DNA of 64,000 bases from Lycorma delicatula (taxonomy: Eukaryota > Arthropoda > Insecta > Hemiptera > Fulgoridae), in contig NC_134455.1 in assembly GCF_047948215.1 (NCBI RefSeq), positions 149,216,575 through 149,280,574 of the forward strand, given 5' to 3'. Position 1 is the first letter of the stretch. Each line of letters begins with the position of its first letter. The translations under genes and the position numbers were made by a program. Below the pieces are notes generated by a model, which saw only the letters and a program-made list of their open reading frames with translations, searched no databases and was not told where the DNA came from. This document shows positions 11,976-25,175 of the stretch, one piece after another.

Positions 11976-14900
11976 GAATTGCAGGAAACATTAGAATGTA
12001 AACACTCTACCAGACAGAAGAATTACTCTCTTTTTCAATAAAAGCATTATTTTTGACCATATTAAAAAAGAGAAGTAGAGAAATGTGTGAACTACGTCGT
12101 TACAAATTAACATTTTAAATTTATTAAAGTAGATGTATAGGGCATACTAAATGACGTTCTAGGTGAAGACAAAACGGTTTAAAAAAATAACAAAAAAAAA
12201 CCAATGAAATCACGAAATTTTTTGGGTTTCAAGATAATTTTGGAGGCAGTAGGAAGAAAAACAAAGTTACGTGTATTTCATTTATTCGCATTGAAAAAAG
12301 ATTATACTGTTTTTAATACCAAACATAAATATCTGCTGTTGCCGATCGTAGATTTAGGAATTCTAGTTCTAAAAAGATAGTAAATTTTTTTATAGTATGA
12401 TCTTAAACGTTTTTTATGTTCATACATTAATAAAAATACATCACACATACTTACATAAAGAATTAGAAGGACTTTTTTGAAACCTATTTGTATGTTGTGT
12501 AGCTAGCTCATTATGTCAACTATACATAGATAATAGTGTAGACAGGGAAAAAAGAATTTGATCGTGGCATCAAGATTTGAGTGATTTCCTATTTGAGATG
12601 TGGTGTTGGAAGAAAAAATGAAAAGAAGACGGATCAATATCGTATGAGTTGAAGAATTTTTAGATGAATCGAAGAAGAGAAAAGTTTGTGGTATAATTTT
12701 CTTGTAAGGACTAGGCTTGCGGGTCAGTAATTTTTTTCCAGAAAGGTAGTTTACAGGGTAAAACAGTAAAGGAAGACAGAGGTAATAAAATACTAGAGAG
12801 AAAATTGCGGATGCGAGATGTAAAAGGTAGCGGAAGAGACAGACAGGAATGGAAAAATACATCAAACCAGTGATGACAGAAAAAAGAAGACTTTACACTA
12901 GTACATAATTAAAAGCTATGCGCTATGTAGCAGTAGCCTGTGGGTAGAACATAAGGACCTGCAACTCTAAGACTTAGGTTGTCTATAGTAATAAGTCTAC
13001 GAATCGTAACCGGGAATCTGCTGTAAGACAAATCGCTATAAGAAACTGCCTTTTAATAAATATAAACGAACAGGTCCGTAGTCAAAGAACATAGTAAAGG
13101 AATAGTCAGTCTATAGCTTTTACATTTTACAACGAAGAACGTAATTTACAATTATTTCAAAGAAGACATTTTACACCGAGGTTGAATTTATACTCGATTA
13201 AATATCAAAATTATGTTGAAGTTTAGGACAGATGCACGTTTTTGAGCAAATTATATTAATATACACAAATATGCATTATTTGAATCGTTAGTATTATACG
13301 AAATTTAACTCGATACTCTTTTATTATGTTAAAACGAATATAATGGTGTGAAAATAATACTGTTTAATGGCAAGAAAATAAACTATTTGTTTAAAAATTA
13401 CAGATAAAATAAATTTCTATAAACATCGGTTTAATAACAGTTGATTGTTATAATGACGAGACTATATAATATATTTTCTGCCTGTACGACTACATTATTT
13501 GATAATATATTAACGAGGTCCATTCTACAAAGAACTATCAGTAAAATAAATGAATGAAATTTAATTCAATGGATTTATCATATAATATAGTTAGCAACAG
13601 CTCAATAATGTCAGTATTATTTATTTCAGAAGATATATTTTTTTTGTATCAATTTTTGACCGTTGAGCACGTGGTTTGTTCACAAATATTTATAGACGTA
13701 GCCTATATTGGCATTGTTTTTGTCTTTAGACTACTATAAAAGGTGATGTCACACAGGCCGAATGAGTGAGAGTGATAAATAGAGGGAGTGAGAGAAAAAA
13801 GATAAGATAGTCTTTACTTCTAGGAAGGTGGCGTCAGCAGTGATCTATAACCTCTGTTGATGACCGCGCGCTCTAAAAAGTCCATACCATTAAATTTATT
13901 ACTTTACGCCCGATTTATTTTAATCGAAATAAAACAATGTTACTTCACAACTGAGCATTCTCCAGTGTATTTCCAGGTTTATTTATTATTTATTTATTTT
14001 TAACGATAGCAGTAGGCTTAACAATATGAGCAAACCGAATAAAATAATAATTCCTACTCGTAAATGCGAGTATTATTTAATTATTGTATTATTTAATTTT
14101 TGTAGTAGAAAAAACTACTGAGATTAAAAATATTTTCCTAGAATTAATGATTATAATGAACAAAAATTTCTGTGTAAAAATACAGCGGAATAATTCAAAA
14201 TAATCCTGTCCTTAATTAAACTGGAAAACAAGATTACGTAACGAAAACGATTTACGAAGATTTTACTTCACGAAGGTGAAAAAAAAGAAAGAAAAAATGT
14301 TTTACTTAAAATCTAAACCTAGATGGCTATTTTAATTACTGAACAATCTTTATTTCTAGATATTACAGAAATAATATTCAGAAAAATGTGTGTAAACACA
14401 AAAAAGAAGTAATATTAATAAAAAAATAATATTGATATTGTTTCGAAACACTGTAAAACGTGTATTTTAGCCAGGCTTTTAAGCTAAATTTACTCTTTCT
14501 ATTGGGAATTTTGGTGATTTTTAATTAATTGTAATTTTTTTTATTCTTGCTTTAAAAACCCACCTAAAAATTTCGTTTAATATTTTTTTCTAAGTACTGT
14601 TAAGTTATACCTTTTTTATTATTATTTCTTCTATTTTAATTTATTATTATTTTGTTATAAATAACTTTTTCACGTCTATGACGTTTTAACAATCGAAATC
14701 ATCTAGGTTTAAATTTTAAACGAAATGCTTGAATACAGTTTCTGGAGTTTAATCTTATATTTTCTAGTTTATAAAATAATCGTTTACCGTAGTTATGTAT
14801 TTGAATTTTGTAGTGAATTTTTACAAAATGTGCAACGACAGAACTACAGATTCATTTTTTACCGATGTTTTTGTCACTTTTTCAATAACAGTCGGTAGTG

Positions 14901-15929
14901 AAACTTATGCAAAATTTAGAAAATTTTTATTTCTCATTATATTCATACGATAGAGAATTACGAAAAAACAGACATAAGTTGTTATTAAGTTTAATTCTAA
15001 GAGTAGATATTAAAATCTGTGCTATCCCTGACTTCTGTTTTATTATAATGATTGTAAAACCTTATTTACGCAACCGAGTAAAAATAAATGGTATGCTCTG
15101 CTGTTTCTCCAGAAGTTGAGCTTGAATTCTGTAAAATATAGTATTTACCATTAATTTATAATGGCGAACTGACGGTTTTTTTCGTCTACGTTATATACCA
15201 TACAGAATTTTTTATTCTTGTAATAGCCGAATAGCGAAAAATGTATACGCAAGTAGTACAATTAGCGATGATGTGACCGAACGATCAAATACACTTGAAA
15301 AATCATCTTTTAATCGAAATTGCCAGCTACAAAATAAAATGCTCGGATACTTCTATACAACGGATTAGAACTGAGGTATAGACAAGCAACCCTTTACAGC
15401 CGGTAAACCATCGGGCTGTAAAGAAATTAATCCTTTAGTTAACGAAATCTGAGCAGTACTTCACACCTGTTCGATCTAAATTCACATTTCCATTTCATGG
15501 AATATTAGTTGTAGGATGTAAAAATTGCGCTTAATCGTATTATACTACTATATCTTTTCTTTTATTAATCAAATGGTATTATATGTTTCGCACTTAAATC
15601 ACATAAATTTCTTAATAATTATAATGTCTATCATTAATTCTCAACAATCGATCATAACGAATTACAGAGACATAGAATAAAATTTTGTTACGGTTATTAC
15701 TCATTTACAGCAAAATTTATTACAACATTTACAGCATAGTTAGATTTAGTGGAGGGATGGCTATAAAATATGATTGAAAAAAAATTACTTAATTCACTAA
15801 ACCATTTAAAAGTAAGTTTTAATTACTAATTTTTTACAAAAAGCGGACCTTTTTGCTGCACATTTTTGCAAGACATTTCCCACTCAACGGAGGAAGTCCT
15901 GATAATAAAGAAATAGCTGACTTTATGAA
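11976..15929. other. AT-rich sequence, no supported gene
   Basis: No conserved domain is visible. A 120-codon minus-strand frame at 12503-12865 is simply the complement of purine-rich DNA. The plus strand near 12.65-12.90 faintly recalls the arginine-rich tail of LINE reverse transcriptases, too weakly to call. A purine-rich tract lies at 13.76-13.81 kb. Confidence 0.6.
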
Positions 15930-17420
15930 CAGCCCTTAAGCCTTCAGATTAGGCCTATCTCAACTACGACGGTGCCGCGGGTAATCAGACACGGAAAACG
16001 CTCAAGGAAAGCTAAGCTCCAGGTTTTGACCTAGTAACTGGAAAGATGTTAATCGTGTTCCCGTTCAAGGCCATCAAGTACATTACGGACCTACGCAATG
16101 ATATCCTTCAGACGTCTTACTTCCTATCAGAATGGAAAGTGTCTCAAGTAATCATGGTTCCAAAGTCGTGTAACCTGCGCACGAGGTATTTTCCTAAAGG
16201 CCAGTAAGCCTTCTGGTGAGATTATTTGAGGTCTGTTTCTTCGAAGGCTATGGCGGACGTTGAAATAAAAAAAGTTATTCCGAATCACCAATTTAGATCC
16301 AGAGGTGGGCATTCTACCGTTGAGCAATCGCATAGAACTGTTAATGTAATCACACAAAGTCTAGAAGAAAGGAATTTCTCAGTGGCCTTCTTGGATGCAC
16401 AGCAGGCCTTTGACAAGGTCTGGTTTCTGCTCTGCTTCATAAGTTGAAACGCAGACTTCCTCAACAATTGTAACTAGTCTTGGGGAACTATCTCCATGAG
16501 CGCTTCTCCCAGGTAGATGCAACTGCGAGTTATCTGGATTCTTTGACGTCAAAGAATCCACAAGGAGGGTCCTTGTAGATTCTGTTCCTTGTGGACCAGG
16601 GGTTCCACAAGGTTTTGTCTTAAGAACAGTACTGTACATGAATTTTACTGTGGAACTTCCAGCTTCGGAAGATGCCACCGCGCCACGTTTGCTGACGATA
16701 CAAGAATCCTGACCGTTGACGAGGACGCACACTTTCAAAGAATCTGTTTTTGATCTCACTGGCGAGTGGCTAGCAAAATGGAGGATAAAAGTGAATCCGA
16801 ATAAGTCAAGTCATATTACCTTTGAATTGCGGAGGGATGACTGTGCCGAAGTCCACCTGGATGGGGATCGTCATTCCGCGCTCTGATCGGGTTTGGTATC
16901 TTGAGTTTCAGCGTTATCGTCAATTAACGTGGAAGTACCACGTGAAAGAGAAAAGGATGCAACTTAACACCAAGTATAAGAGGCTTTATTGGTTATTAGG
17001 TAGAAACTCACTCGCACCTGTTATTGTCCGATAAACTTTTGATGTACAAGAGGGATTCAAAAACGGTTTGGACATGTAGCATACAACAATAGGGCATGAC
17101 GTGGAAAAGTAACGTGGAGATTATACAATTTTTTCAGAACAAGTTGGCGAGATCAATTGCAGGGGCACCGTGGTTGCTCGGAATGAAGAAATTCACAACT
17201 ATCTTGGCTTGGCTTAGTTAGTACGAGATCAAACTATTCGGTTTAAATTACAGACAACGATCAGAGAGTCATATGAACTTTCTAGCAGTTAATCTCGTAG
17301 ACAACAGTGAAAATATCCGGCGTCTGAAACGCCAAAATTGCCGAAGATGTCCATGACTTGGGATATCTGATTGACACTTTAATTGGTTCGGTATTAAACG
17401 ACATGATATAAACATCTTTA
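15930..17420 (+). pseudogene. Jockey-type LINE reverse transcriptase remnant
   Basis: The degenerate plus-strand ORF2 fragment reads, across shifting frames: a PGFDLVTGKML-like block (about 16025), EWKVSQVIMVPK (about 16130), PNHQF..HSTVEQSHRTVNVI (about 16280), FLDAQQAFDKVW (motif A, about 16390-16425), GVPQG-like and GSVLGP-like residues (about 16590-16625), FADDT (motif C, 16688-16702) and LAKWRIKVNPNKSSHITF (about 16770). The C-terminal thumb and tail follow (WLLGRN, then sequences resembling RSIAGAPW and NEEIHNYLGL) to about 17340. The order matches Jockey-clade ORF2. No endonuclease is seen, so the copy is 5'-truncated. Many stops and indels show it is old. Confidence 0.8.
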
Positions 17421-18469
17421 CTATGCCTTAGTGAGATGCCTAGCGCCCTTCTATTTCTTTCCGTGAACTGATCATAGTACTAATTTGTTTATCTCTATTT
17501 ATTATTTAATAATGTTTTGACTTATTTTTATGGTTTATTTTTTCCCTAGATATTTTGACCCCTCGAATCCTTGCGCCCCAATTAATTGGAAGTATGTTTA
17601 TTTATATGCATTTTTATGTATAGGTAATTTATTTATATATATTTTCATTTATATATGTACGTGTTATTGAGGGTGTTTACTGGAAACCCCTCTACACCTG
17701 CTTTTTGTTATAAAATTTACATGTGATTCCTTTATCGGAATCGATTTATGAGTAATCGGTTATTTATGAGTAATCGGCTTCCAATTAATCCTTATCGATT
17801 TATGAATAGAAAATTTTTGTGACAAAAAATATTAGCTTTTTAAAGAAAATGGAAGAATTTATTGGTAGGAACGAGCCAAAAACCTATTTATGACTAATTT
17901 CTGGTTGTTCTGTTACATTTTAAGTCAGTTTGAAAATTAGTTAATTATAGCCGCAAAGGATTCAAAGGAAAATATCGATTTGAATAAAATGGGAGATAAT
18001 TTATTTTTTTTTAAATTTCGTTAAACATAATTTGCTATAAAAATAATAAGATTAAGGAAAGGAAAAGTAATTTCTGGCTAGTTATTATAACATTAATTTT
18101 ATATTTACAAATGGAAGATTTAACTCGAATACAAAAAGTTTTTTTTTCTTACAATCGATCTTGAATAACAGGTTTGAATTAATCACATATCTTTCTGCCC
18201 TAGTTTTTAAGTGATCATAAGAAAATTGTTAAACAACTTTAAAATATGTGAATTAAGTAAAATATTTTTTATAATAATAATATAATGAAAAAAGAGTATA
18301 AAAGAAAACATTGTTAAACTACGAAACTCTAAGTCTAACTGTAATGTAAATAGAAGACTTAACTCCCTGCAACGTAACATAAAAACATAATAGAAAAAGA
18401 ATATATAAGGACTATTATGTAGTAAAATTAAGGTTTGAAAAAAATAATACATTAATAAATCAAAAATCT
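17421..18469. other. AT-rich sequence, no supported gene
   Basis: Probably begins with the 3'UTR of the Jockey remnant. After that I see only AT-rich DNA. A minus-strand 81-codon frame (18207-18452) is low-complexity and not supported. Confidence 0.55.
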
Positions 18470-18700
18470 TTCAGAGATTTTCTTACGACTATTAGGAATA
18501 ATAAGCTGACAGAGAAAAAAATGCCAGGAGGCTAAAATATAACTTGGAGATAATGAAGCTAAAAAATCGGTTTTATAAAGTCAAAATTATAACTACCGCT
18601 ACAATACGACCGATTCTGATAACCGGATGCGATAACAAACCTACTTAAAATGAGCGCAAGAAGAAAATGACAAAATTGACTGTAAAGGGGGAATAAAACG
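18470..18700 (+). pseudogene. Possible fragment of a LINE reverse transcriptase C-terminal region
   Basis: On the plus strand, residues resembling TTATIRPILITGCDNKPT (about 18590-18640) recall the conserved 'IRP..TYG.E.W.L' block that follows the reverse transcriptase core in RTE/CR1-like endonuclease-reverse transcriptases. The better-preserved fragment at 31357 carries the same block. Surrounding frames are broken. The match rests on one short block, so this is a weak call. Confidence 0.3.
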
Positions 18701-18775
18701 AACAGTAAACTTCAACATTGATGTCTATCAACAGCTAGTTCGTAATAAGCATAACAACAATATATATTCACCTGT

Positions 18776-18812
18776 CACACACGCACACTCATACACACAC
18801 GCACACATAATA
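18776..18812. repeat. (CA)n-rich microsatellite
   Basis: Interrupted CA repeats with scattered CG and TA steps. Confidence 0.75.
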
Positions 18813-20480
18813 TTAAATACTGTATACTACTTATGAATATATACATACACACATACAGTCTTGCTTGCTGGTTATTTGTTAGACTAATTTCCTGTAAAAA
18901 TACAAATTGAATGTATTTATACGGTGTGTTATACGGTGTTTTTTTTATCAATTATTTGTATGGGACATGGACGATTCAATACATGAAAATAACGGTAGTT
19001 ATAGTTAAGAACATATATTCCCATACACTTAGGCTTGTATAATGACCTGTTATTCCCCACAAAAAAGTTTTTTAAATCTCACTGATAAGGAATTTAATGC
19101 TACGTGAAATATTAGTAAATCACTATTAAAACAACACCACAAGTTTCCAAGATGTTTAAAGGATAATAAAAGAATTTTAAAACGATGGTGGTTAATTTTA
19201 TACAAGAATGTTAAAAATTAAAGCTCAAAAAAACTTTAAAATTCTATTTTTTTAGTTCCATTTCAATCATTAATTCAACTGAAAACTGACATTTTAAAAG
19301 TGGGAATATCATAATAGGAATTTTAGCCTTGAAAAATGCCAAATCAGAAAGATTAGAACTTATAACCTTCTGGATTAAAGTCTAAGACGCTACCACTATG
19401 CGGATTTAATTATTTTCTTTAAAGTTATTATTTTTATAAATATTCTTATGACAATTATTATGTAAAAACATGTAATACGTTGTCAGAGATAATTTCATTT
19501 AAATATTTAGTCTAAAAAAAAATATTCTACGTATCAAAAAAAAAAATAATAATAATTTACGATAATTAAAAGAAAACAAACATCCTTTCTAACCTAAAAC
19601 AGTTCCACCTTCGTAGCTTGACAGGCTTTTTTGTCTTTCTTTTTTACCTATTTTCATATTTATTTACCCTTGCTTCGGTATAAAAATTTTGATTTTCCTT
19701 TAGAATTCCTTATTCTTTCTGTACAGAACGCTTCACATTTATTAGTGTATACTCCTGACTTCAATGTAAGTGCCTCCACATTTCTATTATTCTCCATTAA
19801 TCTAATCATTTCCATTAATAATTTCTCATCGTTTTTGTTATTTTAATCCATATATCACATTATTTTCTTTGGTACGTACACCTAATGCATCGTATATGTT
19901 CAAATATTGAGTGCCTAACACATGAAGACATTCTTGGCGATAAGGGAGTTTAGTGAATCACTTGTGATCAGACTTTATTCAAGAGTTCTCTTTGCGAATT
20001 TTTCACTTCGTCTAGTTCTTTCTTATATTATATTTTATCAAATTATATTTTTACACGATATCAGGAACAGAAGAACAAAGCCTGTTAAGTAAAGGTTTAC
20101 TGCGTTTGCACTTACTGCTTCTGCACTTATAAAGTGCAGAGGGATAAAAGTGCAGTAATTATTTCAGACAGTTAAAACTTAGCTAAAACAGTATTCCTTG
20201 CTTTAACATTATTGTTTAAAATTAACCACCGTCTTCTTAAAAATAATTGATAACTAAGAATAATTTTTCAAACACGATAAATGTAAGATAATGCTATTAA
20301 ATATGACTGAAATCGTGTGATTAATCTCATAGTTTATTTAAGCTATTAATATTTTTTTTCCCGAATGTAACCTTTCGTCTGATTAGGAAATCTGAAAACG
20401 TTTGTGAGAATAAAAACGCTTCTCTTCAACTAACTAGTTAATAATTTATTAATTAAAGACTTTTAGTCAAAAGATATGCT
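18813..20480. other. AT-rich sequence with one small hairpin
   Basis: No gene is supported. A perfect 9-bp stem with 3-base loop (TCTGCACTT / AAGTGCAGA) sits at 20120-20140, with further AGTGCAG copies nearby. The 71-codon frame at 19631-19846 lacks an ATG context or domain. Confidence 0.55.
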
Positions 20481-21374
20481 TAGTGAACCAAAAGTAGGTA
20501 AACAGTAAATGATACATATATTTTGAGATTACATTTACAATTAAATTTATTCTATACAATAATGCGATACGAAACACCGAACATTTTATCTATGCAGCTG
20601 GTCAAATTGCTGTCCTTCCCAGTTTACACAGCTTTGAAGTCTTTTCACGCTTCAACAAACATTTTTACACAAATATCTTCATGCATTAATTTTTTTTAAA
20701 TCCATCTCTGATGTAATTTTTCAAATCACGGACACTTCGTGGTCTTCGACTATAAAATTTATCCTTGAGTACTCCCGAAAAGAAAAAATCGATTGGGATA
20801 AAGTCAGGTGAACGTACCGGTCAATCAGTTGACCCTCTTCAGTCAATCCATTTCTCAGGAAATGTTTCATCGAAATAATCACGGACTGTTCTTAAATAAT
20901 GTCGAGGGGCCTTATTTCGTTGGATATAAAGGCAGTGTGAATTAGGCTGTTGTAATTGTGGAACAACTTCATTCATTAGAACTTTTTTATTAGGCCTATA
21001 GGCCTGTGACAACCATAAAAAAATTGGTTCTAAAACACCAGAACTTGAAACGACACTGACACCAAGCTGGTTTTTAGCTGTTGCTCTAATGTTAAATGCG
21101 TGTTCTCGCTATAACAGTAAACATAATACAACCACTCTGTCAAAATGACCGGATAATTTGAAAGAAGCTTCATCACTCCTTACAATTTTATCTAAAATTA
21201 TTGGTTTTTTTTATAATTTCCTGCAGCATGATCTCACTAAATTGCATCCGCCTGACCGGCTTATCCTTCAATAAGCCAGAAACACCGTAGTTATATTGGG
21301 TATCATTGTTATATGGTGTCCTATACCCTAACACACATAATTCCTCCTACTGCCCACCTACTTTTGGTCCACTG
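20481..21374 (-). mobile_element. Mariner-like DNA transposon with TIRs, dead
   Basis: Terminal inverted repeats of 27 bp lie at 20481-20507 and 21348-21374. Both contain ACCAAAAGTAGGT...CAGTA, with mismatches only at transition positions. Between them lies a decayed transposase on the minus strand. At 894 bp it is shorter than an intact mariner (about 1.2-1.4 kb), so the N-terminal DNA-binding half is largely missing. A TA target duplication is not clear at either edge. Confidence 0.82.
20592..21335 (-). pseudogene. Mariner-like DDE/D transposase remnant (DD41D-type)
   Basis: Minus-strand reading shows KDKPVRRMQFSEIM near 21250, RSDEASFKLSGHFDR (first catalytic D, about 21175), then QRNKAPRHYLRTVRDYFDE, where the second catalytic aspartate of the usual QDGAPPHY block has become asparagine. 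SPDFIPIDFFFSGVLKDKFY follows near 20790-20830 (third D). The spacing from the mutated second position to the third D is 41 residues, counting through two stop codons. At least five stops or frameshifts are present. The family is clear; the subfamily is inferred from the spacing. Confidence 0.8.
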
Positions 21375-21447
21375 TCAATAGATTTCTTTTAGAAATAATA
21401 TGTCCTACTTTAGTACGTATAAATTATTTGGTTTTTGTAATTTGTAA

Positions 21448-21505
21448 TCACTGATAAAGGTAAAATAACACAAGGTAAGGTATGTTATTTTACCTTTATC
21501 AGTGA
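21448..21505. repeat. Perfect 23-bp inverted repeat
   Basis: Arms 21448-21470 and 21483-21505 are perfectly complementary (TCACTGATAAAGGTAAAATA...) with a 12-bp loop. A third GGTACCTTTACCTTTATC copy follows immediately. The unit begins about 75 bp beyond the mariner TIR. Confidence 0.85.
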
Positions 21506-22051
21506 TAAAGGTACCTTTACCTTTATCAACACATTAATTAATAATAAATTGGAATAAATATTATGTAAAGATAATTTCATAAATAACTTTGGTAGGGCTA
21601 GTGACGTTTTCTAAATACGAACAACGAATAAAAAATTTATATTACCAGTCTAAATTGGTTTCGATGATTTACAGATTTCATAAATGAAGATTTAATTTAT
21701 GGAATAAGCTATTGACATTAAAGAAAGGTTAAATTAAAAGTAAAATACCATATTCTCCAAAATATATTTGCCAAATTATAAACAAATTGATGATGACGTT
21801 GCTTAACATTCGCAAAATTTACATAAAGATTAAAATTTAATCCCTCCCCGGGAATGAAGTTGAAAATTATTTTATGTCCGTTGACGGAAAAGTATTTAGA
21901 CGGGTACGAAAACCCCTTCTTTAAAAAAGAAAAGACATACTCGTAGATAAAAAATTTAAGTCTATGTAATATGATAGAAAGAATGGATAGTTCAAAAACT
22001 AGAGCTTTATAAAATTACAATCGTTATGGATAGAAGTGCTAAAGTTATTAC

Positions 22052-22493
22052 TAGAGACCGGATTATATGCAACATAAAAGCTTGAAATACGCATGAAAAA
22101 TGCTTAAAATATACATGAAAAGTGTGAATATATGCAACTTTAAATAATAAAAATAGTAATTTTTAGTTTTTTTATTTCAAAATCAGCATACCATTAGTAA
22201 GTAGTTGAATAACATATCGATAAATTCGATAATAAACAATTATTTAACATTTTGTTACTTTTGTAAACATAAATAATCAGAGGTACTGTTCCGCGGCTGC
22301 TAAGTGCGCTCTAAGAACCGTAGAGCTAATAGGTTTGGCCGGCTACAAAAAATATATCATTTATTAACAAGGTAACCTACCGAAAAATATTGTAAACATA
22401 GCGAAAATATGCATCATCACTAGATTTTAAGGAAAATATGCAATAACCGGTGAGTATGGGCTTAATATGAAAATGCATATAATCCGGTCTCTA
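22052..22493. mobile_element. hAT-like MITE with 8-bp target duplication
   Basis: Perfect 20-bp terminal inverted repeats (TAGAGACCGGATTATATGCA) bound a 442-bp unit. The flanks are GTTATTAC (22044-22051) and ATTATTAC (22494-22501), an 8-bp duplication with one change. Subterminal ATGC/TGAAAA motifs repeat near the left end. There is no coding capacity. The 8-bp duplication and TAG start fit the hAT superfamily; the autonomous partner is unknown. Confidence 0.85.
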
Positions 22494-22524
22494 ATTATTA
22501 CGATTATAATAGTACTCTTAGCAC

Positions 22525-22593
22525 CTGATTATAAGTATTACAATAATTATAATTATTATATTATCTGATTATAATTATTACAATAATTATAAT
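22525..22593. repeat. Tandem duplication of a 40-bp AT-rich unit
   Basis: CTGATTATAAGTATTACAAT at 22525 recurs at 22565 with one substitution. The block is itself near-palindromic. Confidence 0.7.
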
Positions 22594-22601
22594 CAGGAGA
22601 T

Positions 22602-24397
22602 AATTCGAAACAGACTCCATCAAATGTAGACCGACCTATCCACATCAAAGTCGATTTCACTGACATTTGTATTTTTTGATTTAGAGGCTTTAAATGTTGT
22701 CAAAGAAAAAATGCTGGGGGAAGGTTACCTTTCAATCAATCAGAAAAATTTATTCTCTTCTTCTAAAATTAACTGTGGCATATTTAAATTAGAGGTAATA
22801 CAGTAATGTATAAAAACCGTAAAAGTCCATTATTTGTGCTTTCGAAACAAAAAACAAATAAAATTTTTAATGCGTTACGAATTGCGAGGGATAACGAAAA
22901 AGATAGAAGTACTTTTGTATAACTTCCACGTTGTAAAATAACCACAGTTAACTGAGTTTAATGCTTATTATAAAGAAAAATGATTTTTCTTCATCGATAA
23001 ATAAAAATATCATTTAAATAACTATCTACAATAAAAAGTAAGTCATCAAATTTTAATGCACTGTAAACTTGTGCAAAAATCGACTGTATTAGTCAAAAAT
23101 AAAAAGTTATTACTATTCAGCAGGCAAGTGGACAATAAAACCAAATTAGGTGTAGAACGTGTTGCAAAATCTTTCTTTTCTGATGGAAAAAAAAATACTT
23201 AGTAGGGGTACTGATGTAATACGTATTCACCAAAACAATAATTAATAGCTTAAAGTATAATTGTTAATGTTATACAAATTGTAACTATGATCTGTTTAAA
23301 AATAATAATTTAATATTCCTTGTTAAGTTGCAAACTTATAAACAATGAATATACCTGTTACAGAAAATAGTAAGCTTTCCTTGTTTTAGTATAAAATATT
23401 TTTCGACCGAAGTATCGTCTTCTAGGCGGTTACCGGTTGTTCTCAAGTAATTAAAAAATTTAAAAAAAATAGTATAAAATGTGGTTATATCAATGCAAAA
23501 TCGTCTTGAAAGTTACTATCCTTGATAGTGAAGATTTTTTTGCCCGTGGAAAATAACAGAATATAGTTAGGATTTTTAAAAATATTATTAATGTCGGGGA
23601 AGTTACACTGAAAAAAAACTCAAAGTTATAATATAACGTTGATACTGTTACAATAAAAACAATCCGACAATTTTTTCTCCTTAAAATGTACGTCATAATT
23701 CTGTGATAAATTTGATTATCTGTCATCAGTTTGGTTTACAAGAGGTTCCCCCTGAACATTATAATCAAATGATAAATTTATTTACGAATATTTTAGAAAA
23801 TAAAAACAAAATATAGGTCTTAGATCTTTCTAGATAAGATATGCGATCGATAAAATCTTTGAAGTTTAAAATTAAATATAAAGTAAAATGAAAGTTTCGT
23901 CTATATTTTGTACTACATTCCTAAAGTTAGGCAAGATGCTCCAAAATAAATTTAAAGCTGACCTCTGAATCTGGTAATTAAGAATTCACTGGGCTAGTGT
24001 CACGTCTTACTTAAATCGATGAGTTACCTTCTAAAATAAAAAAAATAAAATAGTTTTCTGTAAGATAATATAATTATTTCTTAATATAAATATGTTTTAT
24101 TACAATGTAGATCATATTCAGCAATAACTAAATCAATGGGAAATAAAAGCAGAGAGAATAAAAAAAATAATATAAGTACAGACCGTTAAAGAAGAATGAC
24201 AAATTATTAATGATCACAAGAATCACATTCTCGTATGATGGAGAAACTTATTCGCATGGCTAAAATGCTCTTATATATTAATTGATGAATTCCGTACGCT
24301 TGGACTTACTTAATTTTGATAGTTATCATAATAATTTTTCATAAGCACCTCATTGTAATATAATTTGAGGAAAAAAATCTGATGTGGGTACCACGTA
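22602..24397. other. AT-rich sequence, no supported gene
   Basis: No domain, RNA gene or repeat boundary is recognised. The 78-codon minus-strand frame at 23490-23726 is not supported. Confidence 0.6.
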
Positions 24398-25068
24398 ACT
24401 TCCTTGTACGCTTATTAAATTATATATACACATTTTTCTAAAATGATAAGTACGTAAAATTTTATTTCATTAATAACTTCTGATATTTTATTTATTTTTT
24501 ATTTTTGTTATTATTGGATTATTATTTATCGTAAATTTTTTTACAATCAGAGATTAATAGTTATTAATAAATCAATATATTTAAATTAAAAATAAAAAGT
24601 TAAAAAAAGGAGATGAAGTCTAATTCGAACCGATGTGCCTTCCCCTTCTTACATCCAAATGTTTCATTAAATAAATTTCATTTGGCTATAACTCTGAAAC
24701 AAACGAAAACAAGTACCAGTTATGATATATTGTTGTAAAGCTCTCAATGAAAGTTTATTACTGCAGTTAAAAAAAATTAAAAAATAATTTTTTTTGGATT
24801 TTGAACTTTTTTGGACACTATTGGTCCAGTTGATTGCAATCAAAAATGGAGTTGCACAACTAGATATTAAAACAGTCTTAAATCCAAAATTTCAACATCC
24901 TTCGACTAATCGATTTTGAGTTGATGCGAAATACATACGTACGGACAGACGTCACACCGAAACTAGTCAAAATGGATTCAGGGATGGTCAAAATGGATAT
25001 TTCCTTTGAAATCTGAAAACCAACATTTTTTGCGATCACAATACTTCCTTTACTTCGTACAAGGAAGT
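24398..25068. mobile_element. Unclassified 671-bp repeat with 13-bp TIRs
   Basis: ACTTCCTTGTACG at 24398-24410 is repeated in inverse at 25056-25068. The right end folds further, because TTACTTCGTACAAGGAAGTAA is close to a palindrome. The interior has blocks such as GGAAGGCACATCGGTTCGAA (minus-strand sense, about 24630) and a CGTACGGACAGACGT stretch near 24940 that I associate with a widespread arthropod repeat. No coding capacity and no clear target duplication are visible. It may be a MITE of unknown superfamily. Confidence 0.6.
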
Positions 25069-25175
25069 AAAAAAGAGTTAAATAATTACAGAGATTTTTT
25101 TAAAATAATCATCATAGATTTATGACAATCATCTACAGATTGATTCAGGAGGAAAATAAAATAAATTGGAAACTT

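Noticed and set aside
12503..12865. 120-codon minus-strand hydrophobic frame
   Set aside because: It is the complement of purine-rich DNA, with serine, leucine and phenylalanine bias and no domain.
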